From contig DVJK01000050.1 of NCBI GenBank assembly GCA_018716795.1, forward strand, positions 1 to 6,115: a DNA stretch of 6,115 bases, in the 5' to 3' direction. The number at the start of each line of letters is the position of its first letter. Positions within the stretch are counted from its first letter, which is position 1. The translations under genes and the position numbers were made by a program. The notes under the pieces were generated by a model that saw nothing but the letters and a program-made list of their open reading frames with translations, searched no databases and was not told where the DNA came from. This document shows, piece by piece, positions 4,701 through 6,115 of the stretch. The DNA is from Candidatus Scatomorpha merdipullorum (GTDB lineage: Bacteria; Bacillota; Clostridia; Oscillospirales; Oscillospiraceae).

Positions 4701-5444
4701 ATGGCAGATAAATCGAGGCCCGAGCTCAGCGAAAGGGCGAAAAAGATAATAGCCGCCGCCTCCATCGCGGTGTTCGTGCTCCTCACCCTGGCCATAACCT
4801 GGTTCGTGGGCCGGCCGCTCATCGAATACCTGCGCGAGCCGGAGAAGTTCCGCGCCTGGGTGGACGGGGCCGGAGTCATGGGCCGCGTGTACTTCCTGGG
4901 CATCCAGATTCTCCAGGTCGTCGTCGCGATAATCCCGGGCGAGCCGGTCGAGATAGGCGCGGGCTACGCCTTCGGCGCGGTGGAGGGCACGCTTTTGTGC
5001 ATGCTCGGCACGGTCATAGGCAGCATGGCGGTCTACTTCTTCGTGCGCCGCTTCGGCATAAAGGCGGTGGAGATATTCTTCCCCGTCAAGAAGATTGAGA
5101 GGCTGCGCTTCCTGAACACGGTCCAAAAGCGCGACGCGCTCATGTTCCTTCTGATGTTCATCCCGGGTACGCCGAAGGACCTGCTCGGCTACCTCGCGCC
5201 GATAGTCGGGCTGAGCCCGGGCGCGTGGCTCTTCATAACCTCGGTCGCGCGCATCCCCTCGATAGTCACGAGCACGGTAGGCGGCGGGGCGCTCGGCGGG
5301 CAGAACTACGGCTTCGCCGTCGCCGCCTTCGCGGTGACGCTGCTCATAAGCGGCATTGGCCTGCTTATATACCGGCGCATCTGCGCGATACACGCCCGGC
5401 GCGAGGCCGGAAAGCGGGAAAAGGAGGACGGAAAGGATGGCTGA
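4701..5444 (+). CDS. TVP38/TMEM64 family membrane protein (VTT domain, DedA superfamily)
   Basis: A 247-residue integral membrane protein. A basic cytoplasmic N-terminus leads into a first helix (about 16-37). The VTT domain follows. IPGEPVEIGAGYAFG (78-92) begins the glycine-rich re-entrant region, with Gly96, Gly103 and Gly107 continuing the spacing up to VRRFG (115-119). FIPGTPKDLLGYLAPIVGLS (153-172) is the second family motif, with Pro155, Gly156, Asp160 and Tyr164. ARIPSIVTSTVGGGALG (183-199) carries the conserved Arg184. A last helix spans about 204-225, followed by a highly charged cytoplasmic tail. Relatives in the DedA superfamily act in lipid flipping, membrane homeostasis and envelope stress, but this protein's role is unknown. 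The ATG at 4701 has AAAGGA 6 bases upstream. It overlaps the response regulator by 8 bases, so the two are co-expressed. ATA is its main isoleucine codon (14 of 24). Confidence 0.9.
   Translation: MADKSRPELSERAKKIIAAASIAVFVLLTLAITWFVGRPLIEYLREPEKFRAWVDGAGVMGRVYFLGIQILQVVVAIIPGEPVEIGAGYAFGAVEGTLLCMLGTVIGSMAVYFFVRRFGIKAVEIFFPVKKIERLRFLNTVQKRDALMFLLMFIPGTPKDLLGYLAPIVGLSPGAWLFITSVARIPSIVTSTVGGGALGGQNYGFAVAAFAVTLLISGIGLLIYRRICAIHARREAGKREKEDGKDG
5421..5427 (+). promoter_or_regulatory. Ribosome binding site inside the upstream gene
   Basis: AAGGAGG lies within the last codons of the VTT protein gene, 9 bases before the ATG at 5437. It fixes the start of the response regulator and excludes the in-frame ATG at 5356. 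The arrangement indicates translational coupling of the two genes. Confidence 0.8.
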
Positions 5445-6114
5445 ACGCATACTCATAGCCGATGACGAGCGCGACATCACCGATATGCTCGCGCGCTTCT
5501 TCCGCGAGCGGGGCTACGAGGTCATCCCGGCCTACTCCGGCTCCGAGGCCGTCCGCGCCGCTGGCGCGAAGCCCGACCTAATCCTCCTCGACGTCGGAAT
5601 GCCCGACCTCGACGGGCTCGAGGTCTGCCGGCTTATCCGCGGCCACGTCTCCTGCCCGATAATCTTCCTCACCGCCCGCGTCGAGGAGGGAGACAAACTC
5701 CGGGGCTTCGCCGCCGGGGCCGACGACTATGTGGTCAAGCCCTTCTCGCCCAGCGAGCTAGCCGCGCGCGTGGACGCGCACCTCCGGCGCGAGCGGCGGC
5801 ATATGACGGCCAGCGAGGTGCGCTTCGACGGTGCGCTCGCGGTCAACTACTCCGACCGGAGCGTCACCCTGGGCGGGAAGCCCATACAGTTCGCCCGGCG
5901 CGAGTTCGACATCATCGAGTTCCTCTCGCAGAACCCCGGCCTGGTCTTCGACCGCGAGCGGATGTACGACGCGATTTGGGGCATAGACGGCGAGGGCGAC
6001 AGCTCGGTCATAGCCGAGCACATCCGCCGCATCCGCGCCAAGCTCGCCGCCGCCGGGGCGCAGAAGCAGTATATCGAGACGGTCTGGGGAGTGGGCTATA
6101 AGTGGGCGAAGTGA
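5437..6114 (+). CDS. Response regulator transcription factor, OmpR/PhoB family
   Basis: A 225-residue cytoplasmic two-component regulator, the typical family length. The receiver domain spans about 3-118. It has the acidic pair Asp9-Asp10, the phosphoacceptor Asp52 in LLDVGMPDLDG, Thr79 in FLTA and Lys101 in DDYVVKPFSP. The C-terminal winged-helix DNA-binding domain spans about 126-224, including FARREFDIIEFLSQNPG (152-168), the recognition region SSVIAEHIRRIRAKL (189-203) and the wing YIETVWGVGYKW (212-223). Phosphorylation by a sensor kinase should control DNA binding. The kinase is probably encoded next, but the window ends one base after this stop. The architecture is like VanR, PhoP and many others and does not identify the signal. 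It overlaps the VTT membrane protein gene, suggesting an envelope-related stimulus. The start at 5437 is set by the AGGAGG upstream; an in-frame start at 5356 would add 27 unrelated residues. Confidence 0.95.
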   Translation: MAERILIADDERDITDMLARFFRERGYEVIPAYSGSEAVRAAGAKPDLILLDVGMPDLDGLEVCRLIRGHVSCPIIFLTARVEEGDKLRGFAAGADDYVVKPFSPSELAARVDAHLRRERRHMTASEVRFDGALAVNYSDRSVTLGGKPIQFARREFDIIEFLSQNPGLVFDRERMYDAIWGIDGEGDSSVIAEHIRRIRAKLAAAGAQKQYIETVWGVGYKWAK

Positions 6115-6115
6115 C

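Noticed and set aside
4554..5480. 308-codon open frame on the minus strand opposite the VTT protein
   Set aside because: Arginine-, alanine- and glutamate-rich antisense shadow; the opposite strand has a clear VTT family protein with a ribosome binding site.

Overview
This window looks like the chromosome of a high-GC anaerobic Firmicute, most likely a class Clostridia gut organism of the Oscillospiraceae type. That assignment is an inference. It rests on strong AGGAGG-type ribosome binding sites before nearly every gene, near-consensus sigma-A promoters in short AT-rich spacers between GC-rich genes, and a short-chain acyl-CoA operon of the kind found in such fermenters. No rRNA, tRNA, mobile element, CRISPR array or phage gene was seen.

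Positions 1-2849 (minus strand) hold one catabolic operon, read from right to left. It encodes a FAD acyl-CoA dehydrogenase (1719-2849), a crotonase-fold enoyl-CoA isomerase/hydratase resembling PaaG (782-1576), a small acetate/monocarboxylate transporter of the SatP (GPR1/FUN34/YaaH) family (127-723), and the first 29 codons of what looks like a CoA-transferase alpha subunit starting at TTG (89, running off the left edge). The operon is driven by a near-perfect promoter (TTGACG, 17 bp, TATAAT) at 2987-3015, with several inverted repeats around it. The enzyme set suggests uptake or export of a short-chain acid, CoA activation by transferase, double-bond isomerisation or hydration, and redox at the 2,3 position with electrons passed to ETF. 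The actual substrate cannot be read from the window.

Positions 3190-4569 (minus strand) form an independent single-gene unit: a fold-type I PLP aminotransferase of the LysN/ARO8 kind (3247-4440). It has its own promoter and a strong intrinsic terminator (3190-3220) that separates it from the downstream acyl-CoA operon.

Positions 4640-6114 (plus strand) are divergent from the aminotransferase. A TVP38/TMEM64 (VTT-domain) membrane protein (4701-5444) overlaps by 8 bases an OmpR/PhoB-type response regulator (5437-6114), which ends one base before the window edge. A partner histidine kinase probably follows outside.

Nothing in the window is clearly an undescribed system. The points most worth following are the isomerase-like crotonase that lacks both classical hydratase glutamates inside an acyl-CoA dehydrogenase/CoA-transferase/transporter operon, the inverted repeats at that operon's promoter, the large hairpins between its first two genes, and the sharp difference in isoleucine codon use between the two halves of the window.
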